Source: Haloarcula sp. H-GB4 (lineage in GTDB: Archaea; Halobacteriota; Halobacteria; Halobacteriales; Haloarculaceae). Taken from it: a stretch of 64,000 bases of DNA. The translations under genes and the position numbers were made by a program. Location of the stretch: contig NZ_JAVDDX010000002.1 in assembly GCF_030848575.1 (NCBI RefSeq), positions 992,001 through 1,056,000 on the forward strand, given 5' to 3'. The notes under the pieces are model-generated. The model was not told where the DNA came from. It ran no database searches and was given only the letters and a program-made list of their open reading frames with translations. Positions 1 to 8,604 of this stretch are shown here, piece by piece (positions within the stretch are counted from its first letter, which is position 1; the number at the start of each line of letters is the position of its first letter).

Positions 1-700
1 AAACGGTACTGACGGGTCTGATAGCAGCAACGACGGCGGTAGCAGCGATAGCGACGATGATGATGACAACGACAGTGGGGGCGGAGGCGGTGCTGTCTCC
101 CCACCTGAACCATCGTTCTCAGTCATAAACACGTCGCTCAACAGAACATCGGTCGCGCCTGAACAGTCGGTCATGGTGTCCGGAACCATCGAGAATGCCG
201 GTGACAGGGACGGGACGTTCGAAGCGCGTATCTATGATAACGGAACAGTGACTGGGAGGAATGCGAGCGTTGAGGTCCCGGACGGAGAACAGCGGCAGGT
301 GAACCTCACAGTCCGGTTCAATACATCTGGTGTCCACGCCGTGAAACTCAACACAACCAGTGTGGGTAACGTAACCGTTCGAGCGGCAAACAGTACTACG
401 AATGGGACGACGAATTCAGCCGGAAACGAGACCATGACTGAGACAGCAGCTAGGACCGTATCATCGACGCCAGGTTCGACAGCGTCGGCCACTGTAACCG
501 ACACCGAGACGGCCACCGCATCGCAGACTGCTGCACAGACGACAGCCTCGGACACCGGGACCAGCACGACAACGCCCGTTTCGGATACGCAGACGGCAAC
601 AACGGACGGCTCTGGCCCCGGCTTCAGTCTCACCGCCGTTGTCGTCTCGCTATCGCTATTGCTTGGCTGGCTCGGCCATCGACGGGACGGGAAGCAGTGA
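1..700 (+). CDS. C-terminal part of a secreted, C-terminally anchored surface protein (5' end outside window)
   Basis: An open frame runs in from the left edge (first complete codon at position 2) to a TGA at 698-700. The visible part starts with a low-complexity Asp/Ser/Gly/Asn linker. A beta-rich CARDB-like segment follows (about positions 110-400), with phrases such as VSGTIENAGD and LNTTSVGNVTV. Next is a long Thr/Ser/Ala stalk suited to O-glycosylation. The end is a PGF-type tail: Pro-Gly-Phe, one hydrophobic helix and a basic stretch (RRDGKQ). This architecture is typical of haloarchaeal exported proteins cut and lipid-anchored by an archaeosortase. The functional N-terminal domain is not in the window, so its role cannot be given. 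Confidence 0.75.
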   Translation, partial: NGTDGSDSSNDGGSSDSDDDDDNDSGGGGGAVSPPEPSFSVINTSLNRTSVAPEQSVMVSGTIENAGDRDGTFEARIYDNGTVTGRNASVEVPDGEQRQVNLTVRFNTSGVHAVKLNTTSVGNVTVRAANSTTNGTTNSAGNETMTETAARTVSSTPGSTASATVTDTETATASQTAAQTTASDTGTSTTTPVSDTQTATTDGSGPGFSLTAVVVSLSLLLGWLGHRRDGKQ

Positions 701-963
701 CTCACGACGGCCGCCACGGCTACAGATAGCCAGTCGTTTCGACCACAGTCTACACGGTGAAAAGCTCAGCCCGGAAGCGGGTGTTACGACAGCCGGTTTT
801 TGCGGAGAACATTCCTACGAGAAAATACCAGACGACCATGCAGATAGGGTGAGAGGGCCGCGTACCCGCAACAGCAACGATATGTGATCAGCTCGAAGTT
901 CGCAGTACGCCAAGTGTGACGCTGTCGCTGCTCCATCGAATTCTACATGACGAAAATCTGGTA

Positions 964-1035
964 TGGACTCGCCGGGATTTGAACCCGGGGCCTCTTCCTT
1001 GCGAAGGAAGCGATCTGCCACTGATCTACGAGCCC
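964..1035 (-). tRNA. tRNA-Ala (anticodon CGC)
   Basis: The minus strand folds into a cloverleaf of 72 nt. The acceptor stem GGGCTCG pairs with CGAGTCC (one G-T pair). The anticodon stem CTTCC/GGAAG carries the loop TTCGCAA, so the anticodon is CGC and reads GCG alanine codons. The T arm contains GGTTCAAATCC, and the discriminator base is A. CCA is not encoded. There is no intron. Confidence 0.93.
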
Positions 1036-1061
1036 GCGTGGTCTGCCACTCGAACGCGGAG

Positions 1062-1070
1062 TTATAAAAA
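1062..1070 (-). promoter_or_regulatory. TATA box of tRNA-Ala gene
   Basis: The minus strand reads TTTTTATAA, centred about 30 bp before the mature tRNA 5' end at 1035. This is the expected spacing for an archaeal TATA box with a very short leader. Confidence 0.55.
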
Positions 1071-1145
1071 CCCTGCGCGTGAGAGCGGCCTTCGATAGCG
1101 ATTCACACTGTCCCGGCCAGCGGTTCGGACGGGTGGCACACCGAC

Positions 1146-1164
1146 GCTGTCGCGAAGCGACAGC
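1146..1164 (-). terminator. Hairpin just downstream of rpsJ
   Basis: A perfect 8-bp stem (gctgtcgc / gcgacagc) with a GAA loop lies 10 nt after the rpsJ stop codon. It may mark the 3' end of the tuf-rpsJ transcript or protect it. No T-run follows, so true terminator activity is doubtful. Confidence 0.35.
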
Positions 1165-1173
1165 CCTCGGGGA

Positions 1174-1485
1174 TCAGTCCTCGAGGACGATCTCGATGGA
1201 GACGTCGTTGGGAACCTGGATGCGCATCAGTTGGCGCAGTGCCCGTTCGTCGGCGTCGATATCGATGAGCCGCTTGTGGACGCGCATCTCCCAGTGTTCC
1301 CACGTCGCAGTCCCCTCACCGTCGGGGGATTTGCGGCTGGGAACCTCCAGCGTCTTGGTTGGGAGCGGAACCGGACCGGAGAGTTCGACACCGGTCTTGT
1401 TCGCTATCTCCCGCACGTCCGCGCAGATGTCGTCAAGGTCCTCGGGGCTTGTGCCCGCGAGCCGAACGCGTGCCTGCTGGGACAT
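1174..1485 (-). CDS. rpsJ: 30S ribosomal protein S10 (uS10)
   Basis: The 103-residue product matches archaeal S10 along its whole length, with [14 protein letters not shown] at the N terminus and the hallmark segment [16 protein letters not shown] followed by the basic hairpin region. S10 is part of the 30S head. The ATG at 1485 lies only 3 nt after the tuf stop codon, so it is co-transcribed and translationally coupled with tuf, the usual archaeal arrangement. The length is normal for halophiles and the protein is acidic, as expected for high-salt cytoplasm. Confidence 0.96.
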   Translation of the reverse strand: MSQQARVRLAGTSPEDLDDICADVREIANKTGVELSGPVPLPTKTLEVPSRKSPDGEGTATWEHWEMRVHKRLIDIDADERALRQLMRIQVPNDVSIEIVLED

Positions 1486-1488
1486 ACG

Positions 1489-2754
1489 TTATCGCTCGTT
1501 GACGCTGAGGACTTTGCCGGCGGCGATGGTCTGACCCATGTCGCGGATAGCGAACGATCCGAGCTCCGGGATCTCGGAGGACGGCTCGATGCTGAGTGGC
1601 TTCTGTGGGCGGACCGTCACGACGGCGGCGTCCCCGTTCTGGATGAAGTCGGGGTTCTCCTCGGCGACCTCACCGGAGGACGGGTCGATCTTCTTGTCGA
1701 TGGACTCGACGGTACAGGCGACCTGTGCCGTGTGAGCGTGGAAGACCGGCGTGTAACCCTCGGTGATGACGGACGGGTGCTGCATCACGACGATCTGGGC
1801 CTGGAAGGTCTCGGCGACCGATGGCGGGTCGTCAGCCGGACCACAGACGTCACCGCGTCGGATGTCGTCCTTGCCGACGCCACGGACGTTGAACCCGACG
1901 TTGTCACCGGGCTCGGCCTTCGGGACTTCCTCGTGGTGCATCTCGACGGTCTTCACTTCACCGGAGACATCAGACGGCTGGAAGCTGACGTTGTCGCCGG
2001 TGTTCAGGATACCCGTCTCGACACGGCCAACCGGGACCGTCCCGATACCGGAGATGGTGTAGACGTCCTGAATCGGCAGTCGGAGCGGCGCGTCCGTCGG
2101 CGGCTCCGGAGCCGGCAGGTTGTTGAGTGCTTCCAGCAGGATTTCGCCGTCGTACCAGTCCGTGTTCTCGGATTCCTCGGCGACATTGTCGCCTTCGAAC
2201 GCCGAGAGCGGAATGAACTTGGCGTTGTCAGGGTCGAAGCGGACCTGCGTGAGGAGATCCTTGACCTCTTCGACGACCTGCTTGTACTCAGACTCGCCGT
2301 AGTCGACGAGGTCCATCTTGTTGACACCGACGACGAGTTCGCCGATGCCCAGGGTGCGGGCCAGGAACACGTGCTCCTGAGTCTGCGGCTGGACACCGTC
2401 GTCGGCGGCGACGACCAGGACAGCGTTGTCTGCCTGGGACGCGCCGGTAATCATGTTCTTCACGAAGTCGCGGTGACCAGGACAGTCCACGATGGTGAAA
2501 TCGTAGGCGTCAGTGCTGAATTCCTGGTGGGCGATGTCGATGGTGACACCACGCTCACGCTCTTCGGCGAGGTTATCCATGACGTAGGCGAACTCGAAGC
2601 CGCCCTTGCCCTTCTCCTCGGCTTCTTCCTTGTGCTGTTCGATGACGTGCTCCGGTACCGATCCTGTCTCGTACAGGAGTCGGCCGACGAGCGTGCTCTT
2701 CCCGTGGTCGACGTGGCCGATAATGGCCAGGTTCTGGTGTTGTTCGTCGCTCAT
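1489..2754 (-). CDS. tuf: Translation elongation factor EF-1alpha (aEF1A)
   Basis: This 421-residue GTPase delivers aminoacyl-tRNA to the ribosome. The G1 motif GHVDHGKST is near residue 15, G3 DCPGH near 92 and G4 NKMD near 150. Two beta-barrel domains follow, with typical phrases such as [15 protein letters not shown] and [10 protein letters not shown]. The ATG at 2754 starts [14 protein letters not shown], which matches archaeal homologues. It is the first gene of the tuf-rpsJ pair. In many archaea it directly follows fusA, but here fusA is about 3.5 kb further upstream. Confidence 0.97.
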   Translation of the reverse strand: MSDEQHQNLAIIGHVDHGKSTLVGRLLYETGSVPEHVIEQHKEEAEEKGKGGFEFAYVMDNLAEERERGVTIDIAHQEFSTDAYDFTIVDCPGHRDFVKNMITGASQADNAVLVVAADDGVQPQTQEHVFLARTLGIGELVVGVNKMDLVDYGESEYKQVVEEVKDLLTQVRFDPDNAKFIPLSAFEGDNVAEESENTDWYDGEILLEALNNLPAPEPPTDAPLRLPIQDVYTISGIGTVPVGRVETGILNTGDNVSFQPSDVSGEVKTVEMHHEEVPKAEPGDNVGFNVRGVGKDDIRRGDVCGPADDPPSVAETFQAQIVVMQHPSVITEGYTPVFHAHTAQVACTVESIDKKIDPSSGEVAEENPDFIQNGDAAVVTVRPQKPLSIEPSSEIPELGSFAIRDMGQTIAAGKVLSVNER

Positions 2755-2804
2755 TGTTATCTCTCACGCGCAGAGGCGCTGTATCGGGTTTATTAGCTGG
2801 TGGT

Positions 2805-2814
2805 TCATAAAACG
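2805..2814 (-). promoter_or_regulatory. Candidate TATA box for tuf-rpsJ
   Basis: The minus strand reads CGTTTTATGA about 55 nt before the tuf start, and a second AT-rich stretch (TAATAAAC) lies about 37 nt before it. Either could recruit TBP, leaving a leader of 10-25 nt. The call rests on composition and spacing only. Confidence 0.35.
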
Positions 2815-3028
2815 ATTTCGAAAGCGTGTAAGCGTCAGGCCGTCGCTTTCTTGCGATTCGGCACTCCATGGCATGGTAGTATGGCACCTGATAGCTTGGG
2901 CAGAGAAACAACCGATACCAGCAGTCACAGCCGAATTACTGTCTTTTGGAGTGGCAAGCAGACTAGTAGCTGTGAAAGACTGCGAATGCAGAGGGCAATG
3001 TGGTCGCGCTGGAAATTCTGCTATCCCG

Positions 3029-3973
3029 TTACAGTCGACCGATATCAGCGAGTACCGCGCTCGCCGTCTCCGGCCCGCCAGCACCGCGGCCGGAGATGTT
3101 GAGCTGGCCGGCGTGTTCAGTCTCTAGCTGGGCAATATTCCGGGTCCCGGAGACGGCAAGCGGCGCGTTGTCCGGAACGAGCCGCGGGCCGACACGGACG
3201 GACCCCTGAACGACCTCGGCGATAAGCCGGACGGTCCGACCGTCCGCCCGCGCGAGTTCGAGCGCGCTGCCGGAGATTTCCTGAATCCCAGTCACTTCAG
3301 CGTCGTCGAGCGTGTACTCCGTTTCATCGTCTGACAGGACGTTCGCGATGATGACGCCTTTCAGCGCTGCGTCAGTCCCATCCACATCGAAGGTCGGGTC
3401 GGCCTCGGCGACGCCCAGATCCTGCGCTTCCGCGAGGACGTGCTCGTAATCGAGGCCCTCGGTCGCCATCCGCGAGAGGATGAAGTTCGCCGTGCCGTTG
3501 AGCACCCCGCGGACGGCAGTGATATGGCTCGGGTCAAAGTCATCGATGGTCGAGAGGACCGGCATCGCACCACCGACAGTCGCCTCGAACAGCACGTTCC
3601 CCTCGCTTTCGCGTTCCAGCGCACGAACGTCGGCGTACCGCTCGGCGACCGGACCTTTGTTCGCCAGCACAGCGTGGCGGTCCCGCTCGAGCGCGGCTTG
3701 GATATGGCCGAAGCCGGGTTCGGCGTCACCGAGCGTCGTCGGCGTCGCCTCGACAAGCACGTCGTACTCGGCCGAAAGCGCGTCCTCGGGTGCATCGTTC
3801 CCGACCACGCCGTCGGTTCGCTTCCGGTCAAGCACTGCAGCAGTGTCGATACCGGCGCTATCGACGACGGCGCTACTGGAGTCAGCGAACGCGGTGACCG
3901 AGTGGCCGTGATCGCTCGCCAGTTCGGCGACAGAGGAGCCGACGGCGCCGGCTCCGATAACGGCGAGTCTCAT
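3029..3973 (-). CDS. hom: Homoserine dehydrogenase
   Basis: The 314-residue product reduces aspartate-4-semialdehyde to homoserine in threonine/methionine synthesis. The N terminus has a Rossmann nucleotide-binding motif (VIGAGAVGSSVAE). The mid-region has ANKGPVAERY and the conserved active-site segment RGVLNGTANFILSRM near residue 155. The C terminus (VSGTRNIAQLETEHAGQL, GRGAGGPETASAVLADI) matches the family end. There is no C-terminal ACT domain; instead, a separate ACT protein is encoded immediately upstream and overlaps by 4 nt (ATGA). This implies regulation in trans. Confidence 0.93.
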   Translation of the reverse strand: MRLAVIGAGAVGSSVAELASDHGHSVTAFADSSSAVVDSAGIDTAAVLDRKRTDGVVGNDAPEDALSAEYDVLVEATPTTLGDAEPGFGHIQAALERDRHAVLANKGPVAERYADVRALERESEGNVLFEATVGGAMPVLSTIDDFDPSHITAVRGVLNGTANFILSRMATEGLDYEHVLAEAQDLGVAEADPTFDVDGTDAALKGVIIANVLSDDETEYTLDDAEVTGIQEISGSALELARADGRTVRLIAEVVQGSVRVGPRLVPDNAPLAVSGTRNIAQLETEHAGQLNISGRGAGGPETASAVLADIGRL

Positions 3974-4503
3974 GCCTCACCTCCCGCGGCGAGCGGTTCG
4001 ATGACGTGGAGTCCCTTCTCGTCAGCAACAGCACGAATGGCGGCCATCGTCTCATCGACCGCCCCTTCCTCCGTCGCCAGTCGGATGCGCGCGCTGGAGG
4101 CATCGTCCGTGCCCTCGGGTGCCGACAGCGAGAGATCGGTTACGGTCGCGTCCGTCGATTTGTGAATCCGCGAGAGCGTATCAGAGAGGTCGGTGTTGAC
4201 GAGGTGGCCGGTAAGAATGATCGTCAGCGCCTCGCTGTACTGCTCGGCCCCGGCCTGAATGACGTTGATGCCCGCGTCCCGGAGTGCATCGACGATTCCG
4301 TCGAACCGATCGGGGGACGCCTCCAGGTCGACCTCCACGGGGATGTGTCCCCGCGGGGTCACGTTCCCCCGCTCGTGGAAGATAGAGAGGAGGTTCCCGC
4401 CGTTGTTGGCGATGGGCTCGAGCGCCCGCAGCAGTTCGCCCGGTTCGTCGACCAGTTCCAGCCGAACTGTGTAGGACCGTACCTCGTCGGTCGAGTCGCT
4501 CAT
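3970..4503 (-). CDS. ACT-domain protein, probable allosteric partner of homoserine dehydrogenase
   Basis: The 177-residue protein begins with an ACT fold (VRLELVDEPGELLRALEPIANNGGNLLSI, residues about 8-40) that usually binds amino acids, followed by a second ACT-like half. A strong Shine-Dalgarno element (GGAGGTGA on the minus strand, 4511-4518) lies 7 nt before the ATG, and a TATA-like TTTCTTATAC sits at 4559-4568. It overlaps hom by 4 nt, so the two are translationally coupled. Inference: it senses threonine or another end product and controls Hom, like the ACT domain fused to Hom in bacteria. No catalytic domain is visible. Confidence 0.82.
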   Translation of the reverse strand: MSDSTDEVRSYTVRLELVDEPGELLRALEPIANNGGNLLSIFHERGNVTPRGHIPVEVDLEASPDRFDGIVDALRDAGINVIQAGAEQYSEALTIILTGHLVNTDLSDTLSRIHKSTDATVTDLSLSAPEGTDDASSARIRLATEEGAVDETMAAIRAVADEKGLHVIEPLAAGGEA

Positions 4504-4510
4504 CGCCCGC

Positions 4511-4568
4511 TCACCTCCTGAGTATCTCGGCTCATTGTGGATGACTCAGCAGGGGCACGTATAAGAAA
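4511..4568 (-). promoter_or_regulatory. Promoter and Shine-Dalgarno of the ACT-hom operon
   Basis: The minus strand has a TATA-like sequence at 4559-4568, an expected start near 4533, and the Shine-Dalgarno sequence GGAGGTGA at 4511-4518 just before the ATG at 4503. Most genes in this window look leaderless, so this leadered mRNA with a near-perfect SD stands out. Confidence 0.5.
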
Positions 4569-4582
4569 CCGTTCGTTTGGTC

Positions 4583-4804
4583 TCAGGGCAGAAAGCGGTC
4601 GTACAGGTCGTCGATCCACTCGTTGTACGCCTCGCCGCGAGTCGATCCCCAGGGGTTACGTGAGAAGTAGTACATCGCTGCGAACATTCCCGCAAGTGTC
4701 AACGCCAGCCCCGTCGGGAGGACGAAACTCCAGATGAGCGTCGACGTACCGGCGATGACAGCAGCCACGAGAAGGTCCACAATCTGATGCAAGCGGTCAC
4801 TCAT
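4583..4804 (-). CDS. Small membrane protein, function unknown
   Basis: A 73-residue product has a short amphipathic N terminus (MSDRLHQIVDLLVAAVIAG) and two closely spaced hydrophobic segments (about residues 9-28 and 31-47). An acidic C-terminal tail ends EWIDDLYDRFLP. A T-rich box (ACGTTTAGG, minus strand) lies about 28 nt before the ATG at 4804, consistent with a leaderless transcript. I do not recognise a named family. It resembles the many small double-spanning haloarchaeal membrane proteins. Confidence 0.7.
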   Translation of the reverse strand: MSDRLHQIVDLLVAAVIAGTSTLIWSFVLPTGLALTLAGMFAAMYYFSRNPWGSTRGEAYNEWIDDLYDRFLP

Positions 4805-4915
4805 GTCAAGCCGTTCAACGCCAGTAGACCTAAACGTGGGGCACAGCCGGTACTCGTGACGGACACAGACACCTGAACGCTACGTTTTTTTGCCTAAGGA
4901 CAGAGCGATTCGCAT

Positions 4916-6013
4916 GTGTACGCCCTCCAAACTGCATCAGTGTCGATAGGCGGAGCGTTGCTCGTCTTCGGGCTTTTCGCCGTCATCGGAGCGGGCATCG
5001 GTGCACTCGGGAGTGCAGTCGCACAACGACTCTCGAATCCCGTCGCTAGATACCGGCAGTTGTTCCTCGGCATCGTTCTCCCGTTCACGCTGCTGTCGTA
5101 CGTCATCTTTCTGTTATTCGGACTCGGCCATTTGATTGCCGGCGGACAGACCGGAGTCGTTGGAGCGGTGCTGGCGACGTTCGCCGAACTGCTCGCCGCT
5201 GGCATCGTCGGGCTGGCTGCCTACGCGCCGGCTGTCCCGGGCATCCGCAGCGTTCGGGATATCAAACTCTCGACCAGTCAGGCGGTCATCCGGATGGGTC
5301 GGTACATCCTTGGAATCACTCTGCTGGTGACTGTCGTCGTCGCACCGCTTGAGTCCGGACTGTCGTCAGTTGCACTGTTGGCTCTCGTTGCCGCTTTCGG
5401 TGTCGGCGTACAGATCATTTCCCCGTGGTTCATCCCGCTAGTGCGGTCGGTAGATGATCCGGACGACCAGACAGCGGAAACACTAGACCGACTCAGAGAG
5501 CGCGCGGGACTGACCGTCCGCGACGTTCGGGTGTTGGATACAGAGCAGGAAGGAACCGCGAACGTGATTGTCCGCGGAGCCCCAGGCTACCGTCGCCTGT
5601 TCGTGACGAGCACGTTCCTCGACGCGTTTGACAACGAGATGGCAACGGCCCTGCTCGCAGTTCAGGCTGGCCGTCAGGAGGCCCGTGTGCGTGCTCGACT
5701 CATCGGCGGCCTGCTCATCGCGCTGGTCCCGGTGTTCGTGGCACTGGCCGACATCGGCCCGCTGTGGCCCCTCGTCGGTGTGAGTCTCGGACTCATCGTC
5801 GTCAGTCAATGGGTCACTCGCCGCGGTGTCCGGACAGCCGACGACTACGCGGCCGAGCGCGTTGGCCCGGATACCGTCGCAGATGCCCTCGAACGGTACG
5901 CCGACATCCACGACATGGAGCCGCCCCGACGGCGACTCGCGAACCCGCTCTCGAAATCGCCGCCGCTAGGGAACCGAATAGACCGATTGCGGGCGCAGAC
6001 AGAAGCACAGTAG
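4916..6013 (+). CDS. M48 (HtpX)-like membrane protein that has lost the zinc site
   Basis: The 365-residue product has four to five predicted membrane helices in its N-terminal half (about residues 10-35, 50-75, 80-105, 130-170). A cytosolic M48-like region follows and another helix pair lies at about 265-300. The M48 framework is clear: RLFVTSTFLDAF (228-238) aligns with the strand before the active-site helix, and the end (RTADDYAAERVG, SKSPPLGNRIDRL) matches the family C terminus. The HExxH motif is replaced by Q250-A-G-R-Q254, and the later Glu ligand in the usual EADRYAAE-like motif is absent. It is probably a non-catalytic pseudoprotease. The start is a GTG, with a T-rich box 27 nt upstream. 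Confidence 0.72.
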   Translation: MYALQTASVSIGGALLVFGLFAVIGAGIGALGSAVAQRLSNPVARYRQLFLGIVLPFTLLSYVIFLLFGLGHLIAGGQTGVVGAVLATFAELLAAGIVGLAAYAPAVPGIRSVRDIKLSTSQAVIRMGRYILGITLLVTVVVAPLESGLSSVALLALVAAFGVGVQIISPWFIPLVRSVDDPDDQTAETLDRLRERAGLTVRDVRVLDTEQEGTANVIVRGAPGYRRLFVTSTFLDAFDNEMATALLAVQAGRQEARVRARLIGGLLIALVPVFVALADIGPLWPLVGVSLGLIVVSQWVTRRGVRTADDYAAERVGPDTVADALERYADIHDMEPPRRRLANPLSKSPPLGNRIDRLRAQTEAQ

Positions 6014-6067
6014 CGGAAGACAAGTTCGAACGCAACAAAATCAGACGGAGCGGAGGTGACACGCATA

Positions 6068-6090
6068 CCGCGCGAGCGGAGGGAGCGCGG
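6068..6090. repeat. GC-rich inverted repeat downstream of the M48-like gene
   Basis: A 6-bp stem (ccgcgc / gcgcgg) with an 11-nt loop is the first of three inverted repeats in the 200 bp between two convergent genes. Confidence 0.35.
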
Positions 6091-6097
6091 TTTCACT

Positions 6098-6137
6098 CCG
6101 AGCGCGTTCGTAGAACGCGACTCGGAGGTCGTTTTTA
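6098..6137 (+). terminator. Intrinsic-type terminator after the M48-like gene
   Basis: A 12-bp stem (ccgagcgcgttc / gaacgcg-a-ctcgg, one bulged A) with a 3-nt loop is followed by ggtcgttttta, with T5 at 6132-6136. It lies about 85 nt after the stop codon of the + strand gene, between converging genes. Confidence 0.55.
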
Positions 6138-6167
6138 GCGTGGATTTTTACGAACCCGCTCCCCGCA

Positions 6168-6186
6168 GCGCGCTCTATGAGCGCGC
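6168..6186. terminator. Perfect hairpin between convergent genes, possible fusA terminator
   Basis: A perfect 8-bp stem (gcgcgctc / gagcgcgc) with loop TAT lies 28 nt past the fusA stop codon (6215-6217). It could end or stabilise the fusA mRNA. There is no T-run directly after it on the minus strand. Confidence 0.4.
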
Positions 6187-6214
6187 GAGGAGAGGGGGTG
6201 ACGTAAAAAGGTAC

Positions 6215-8401
6215 TTAGAAGTAGTCGATGGCCGGGTTCAGTTCCTGCTTCATCCCCTTGCGCTCGCGGATCTCGCTGATCTTGTCAGGCTGAAGGTTGT
6301 CGGCAAGGACCTGGAAGCCAGCGTTCTCGGTGTTCCAGGAGGCACGGCCCTCAGTGGCGGAGCGGATGTCCGAGGAGAAGCCGATCATCTCGTCAACTGG
6401 GGCGACGCCTTCGACGACCATCAGGTCGCCTTCCTGGTACATGTCGTCGACGCGGCCACGGCGGCCCTGAATCTCGCCGCTCGCAGCGCCCATGTGGTCG
6501 TTGGGCACGTCGATGCGGACCTGCTGAATCGGCTCCAGCAGCTTGATACTGGCGTCAATGAGGGAGTTGTGCACGGCCTCGCGGACAGCCGGGATAACCT
6601 GGGCCGGACCGCGGTGGATGGCGTCCTCGTGGAGGCGAGCGTCGTGGAGACGGATGAGCGACCCCTGTACCGGCTCGGACGCGAGCGGCCCGTCGTCGAG
6701 GGCTTCTTCGAGACCTTCGATGACGAGCTCCATCGTCTCGTTGAGGTGCTGGATACCCTTCGTCTCGTCGAGCAGGATGTTGGTCCCGTGGATGTGCTCG
6801 ATATTCTGGGAGTCGTCCTTGTCCATGCCGGCCTCCTGCAGCGCTTCACGGCGCTCCAGTTCTGGCATGTCCATCGACGCTTCGCCCATCTTGATTGTCT
6901 CGACGATGTCCTCGCCGAGCGGCTCGATGCTGATGTAGAAGCGGTTGTGGTTGTTCGGCGACCGACCTTCGACTTCGCGGCTGTCTTCCTGCGGGGCCTC
7001 GCGGTAGACAACAATCGGCTCACCGGTGTTGATCGGGATGCCCTGGTTGCGCTCGATACGCTGACCGATGACTTCCAGGTGAAGCTCACCCTGGCCGGAG
7101 ATGAGGTGCTCGCCGGTGTCCTCGTTAATTTCGACCTGGATGGTCGGGTCTTCCTTCGCGACCTGTTGGAGCGTCTCGATGAGCTTCGGCAGGTCGTCCA
7201 TGTTCTGTGCCTCGACGGACTTCGTGATGACCGGCTCCGAGATGTGCTCGATGGACTCGAACGGCGTCATCTCTTCGCTTGAGACAGTGGAGCCAGCGAT
7301 GGCGTCCTTGAGGCCCGTGACGGCGGCGATATTCCCGGCGGGAACGTGCTCGACTTCCTCGCGCTCGCCACCCATGTAGATACCGACGCTCTGGATCCGG
7401 TTCTTGCCCGCGGTTCCGGAGACGTACAGCTCCTGACCCTTCTCCAGCGTGCCGGAGAAGACACGACCGGCGGCGATCTCGCCGGCGTGAGGGTCGACAC
7501 CGATGTCAGTAACCATCAGGACGACTTCGCCGTCCTCGTTGACCATCGCCATGTCCTCGGCGAGCTGGGATTCGGCGTCGCCACGCCAGATACGCGGAAC
7601 GCGCATCGGCTGGGCGTCGACAGGGTTGGGGAAGTGCTCACACACCATGTCGAGCACCACGTCGGACAGCGGCGTACGCTCGTGGAGTTCTTGGCGGTTG
7701 TCGTTGCGCTCAAGCTCCATGATTTCGCCGAAGTCCATGCCGGTGCGCTGCATCGACGGCATCGAGACACCCCACTTGTACAGCGCGGAGCCGAAGCCGA
7801 CAGTCCCTTCCTCGACAGAGACCGTCCAGTCCTCGATGTCGTCCATCTCCTCGGTCATGCCGCGGATAAGGTCGTTAACGTCCTGGATGACCGCGAGCAG
7901 GCGCTTCTGCATCTCTTCGGGGCCTTCCTGAAGTTCGGAGATCAGGCGGTCGACCTTGTTGATGAACAGCGTCGGCTTGACGCCCTCACGGAGCGCCTGC
8001 CGGAGCACCGTCTCGGTCTGGGGCATCGCGCCCTCGACGGCGTCGACGACCACCAGCGCGCCGTCGACGGCACGCATCGCACGGGTCACGTCGCCACCGA
8101 AGTCGACGTGGCCGGGGGTGTCGATAAGATTGATGAGGTGGTTCTGGTCCTCGTACTCGTGGGTCATCGAAACGTTAGCCGCGTCGATGGTGATCCCACG
8201 TTCCTGTTCGTCTTCTTCGGTGTCCATCGCCAGCTGTTCGCCGGCGGTGTCGTCGGAAATCATGCCGGCACCAGCCAGCAGATTGTCTGTCAGTGTCGTC
8301 TTTCCGTGATCGACGTGAGCAGCGATGGCGATGTTCCGGATGTGCTCCGGATCGTCCATCAGTGTCTCACATTCTTGGACGATTTTCTTACGTCGGCCCA
8401 T
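6215..8401 (-). CDS. fusA: Translation elongation factor EF-2
   Basis: The 728-residue GTPase drives ribosomal translocation. G1 [11 protein letters not shown] is near residue 27, G3 [10 protein letters not shown] follows, and G4 is NKVDR. The C-terminal half has the domain III-V pattern. His596 (codon at 6614-6616) in [12 protein letters not shown] is the position modified to diphthamide in archaea and eukaryotes. I chose the ATG at 8401 ([12 protein letters not shown]), which matches archaeal EF-2; ten upstream in-frame codons (from 8431) look like leader. In other archaea fusA normally follows rpsG, but here about 9 kb of unrelated genes lie between them. Confidence 0.96.
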   Translation of the reverse strand: MGRRKKIVQECETLMDDPEHIRNIAIAAHVDHGKTTLTDNLLAGAGMISDDTAGEQLAMDTEEDEQERGITIDAANVSMTHEYEDQNHLINLIDTPGHVDFGGDVTRAMRAVDGALVVVDAVEGAMPQTETVLRQALREGVKPTLFINKVDRLISELQEGPEEMQKRLLAVIQDVNDLIRGMTEEMDDIEDWTVSVEEGTVGFGSALYKWGVSMPSMQRTGMDFGEIMELERNDNRQELHERTPLSDVVLDMVCEHFPNPVDAQPMRVPRIWRGDAESQLAEDMAMVNEDGEVVLMVTDIGVDPHAGEIAAGRVFSGTLEKGQELYVSGTAGKNRIQSVGIYMGGEREEVEHVPAGNIAAVTGLKDAIAGSTVSSEEMTPFESIEHISEPVITKSVEAQNMDDLPKLIETLQQVAKEDPTIQVEINEDTGEHLISGQGELHLEVIGQRIERNQGIPINTGEPIVVYREAPQEDSREVEGRSPNNHNRFYISIEPLGEDIVETIKMGEASMDMPELERREALQEAGMDKDDSQNIEHIHGTNILLDETKGIQHLNETMELVIEGLEEALDDGPLASEPVQGSLIRLHDARLHEDAIHRGPAQVIPAVREAVHNSLIDASIKLLEPIQQVRIDVPNDHMGAASGEIQGRRGRVDDMYQEGDLMVVEGVAPVDEMIGFSSDIRSATEGRASWNTENAGFQVLADNLQPDKISEIRERKGMKQELNPAIDYF

Positions 8402-8535
8402 TATACAGCTTTCTATCAACAGCAGGGTCAAAAGGATAGTGTTTCACTACGGCCGTGACCGCTCGAAATTCGGCCGTTCGCGTGGCATGGTCTGGCATTC
8501 CGACCCGTCGATAGCTAAAGGCGTATGCTCAGCGA

Positions 8536-8543
8536 TTATAATT
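8536..8543 (+). promoter_or_regulatory. TATA box of the trans-sulfuration enzyme gene
   Basis: TTATAATT stands out in GC-rich DNA. It predicts transcription from about 8565, which is just inside the upstream candidate start codon at 8563 and so supports the downstream ATG at 8605. Confidence 0.5.
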
Positions 8544-8604
8544 ATTTGCAGGCAGATGAGTAATGATTGCAAAGGTATTAGCGCCAGCCAGCGGACGGGA
8601 GCGT

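Noticed and set aside
1231..2796. Long open frame of 521 codons on the plus strand opposite tuf
   Set aside because: It is the antisense shadow of tuf. High GC and acidic codons make stop-free antisense frames common here, and the translation resembles no protein.
7346..8458. Long open frame of 370 codons on the plus strand opposite fusA
   Set aside because: It is antisense to EF-2 and its Asp/Val/Leu/His-rich translation is a typical mirror artefact.
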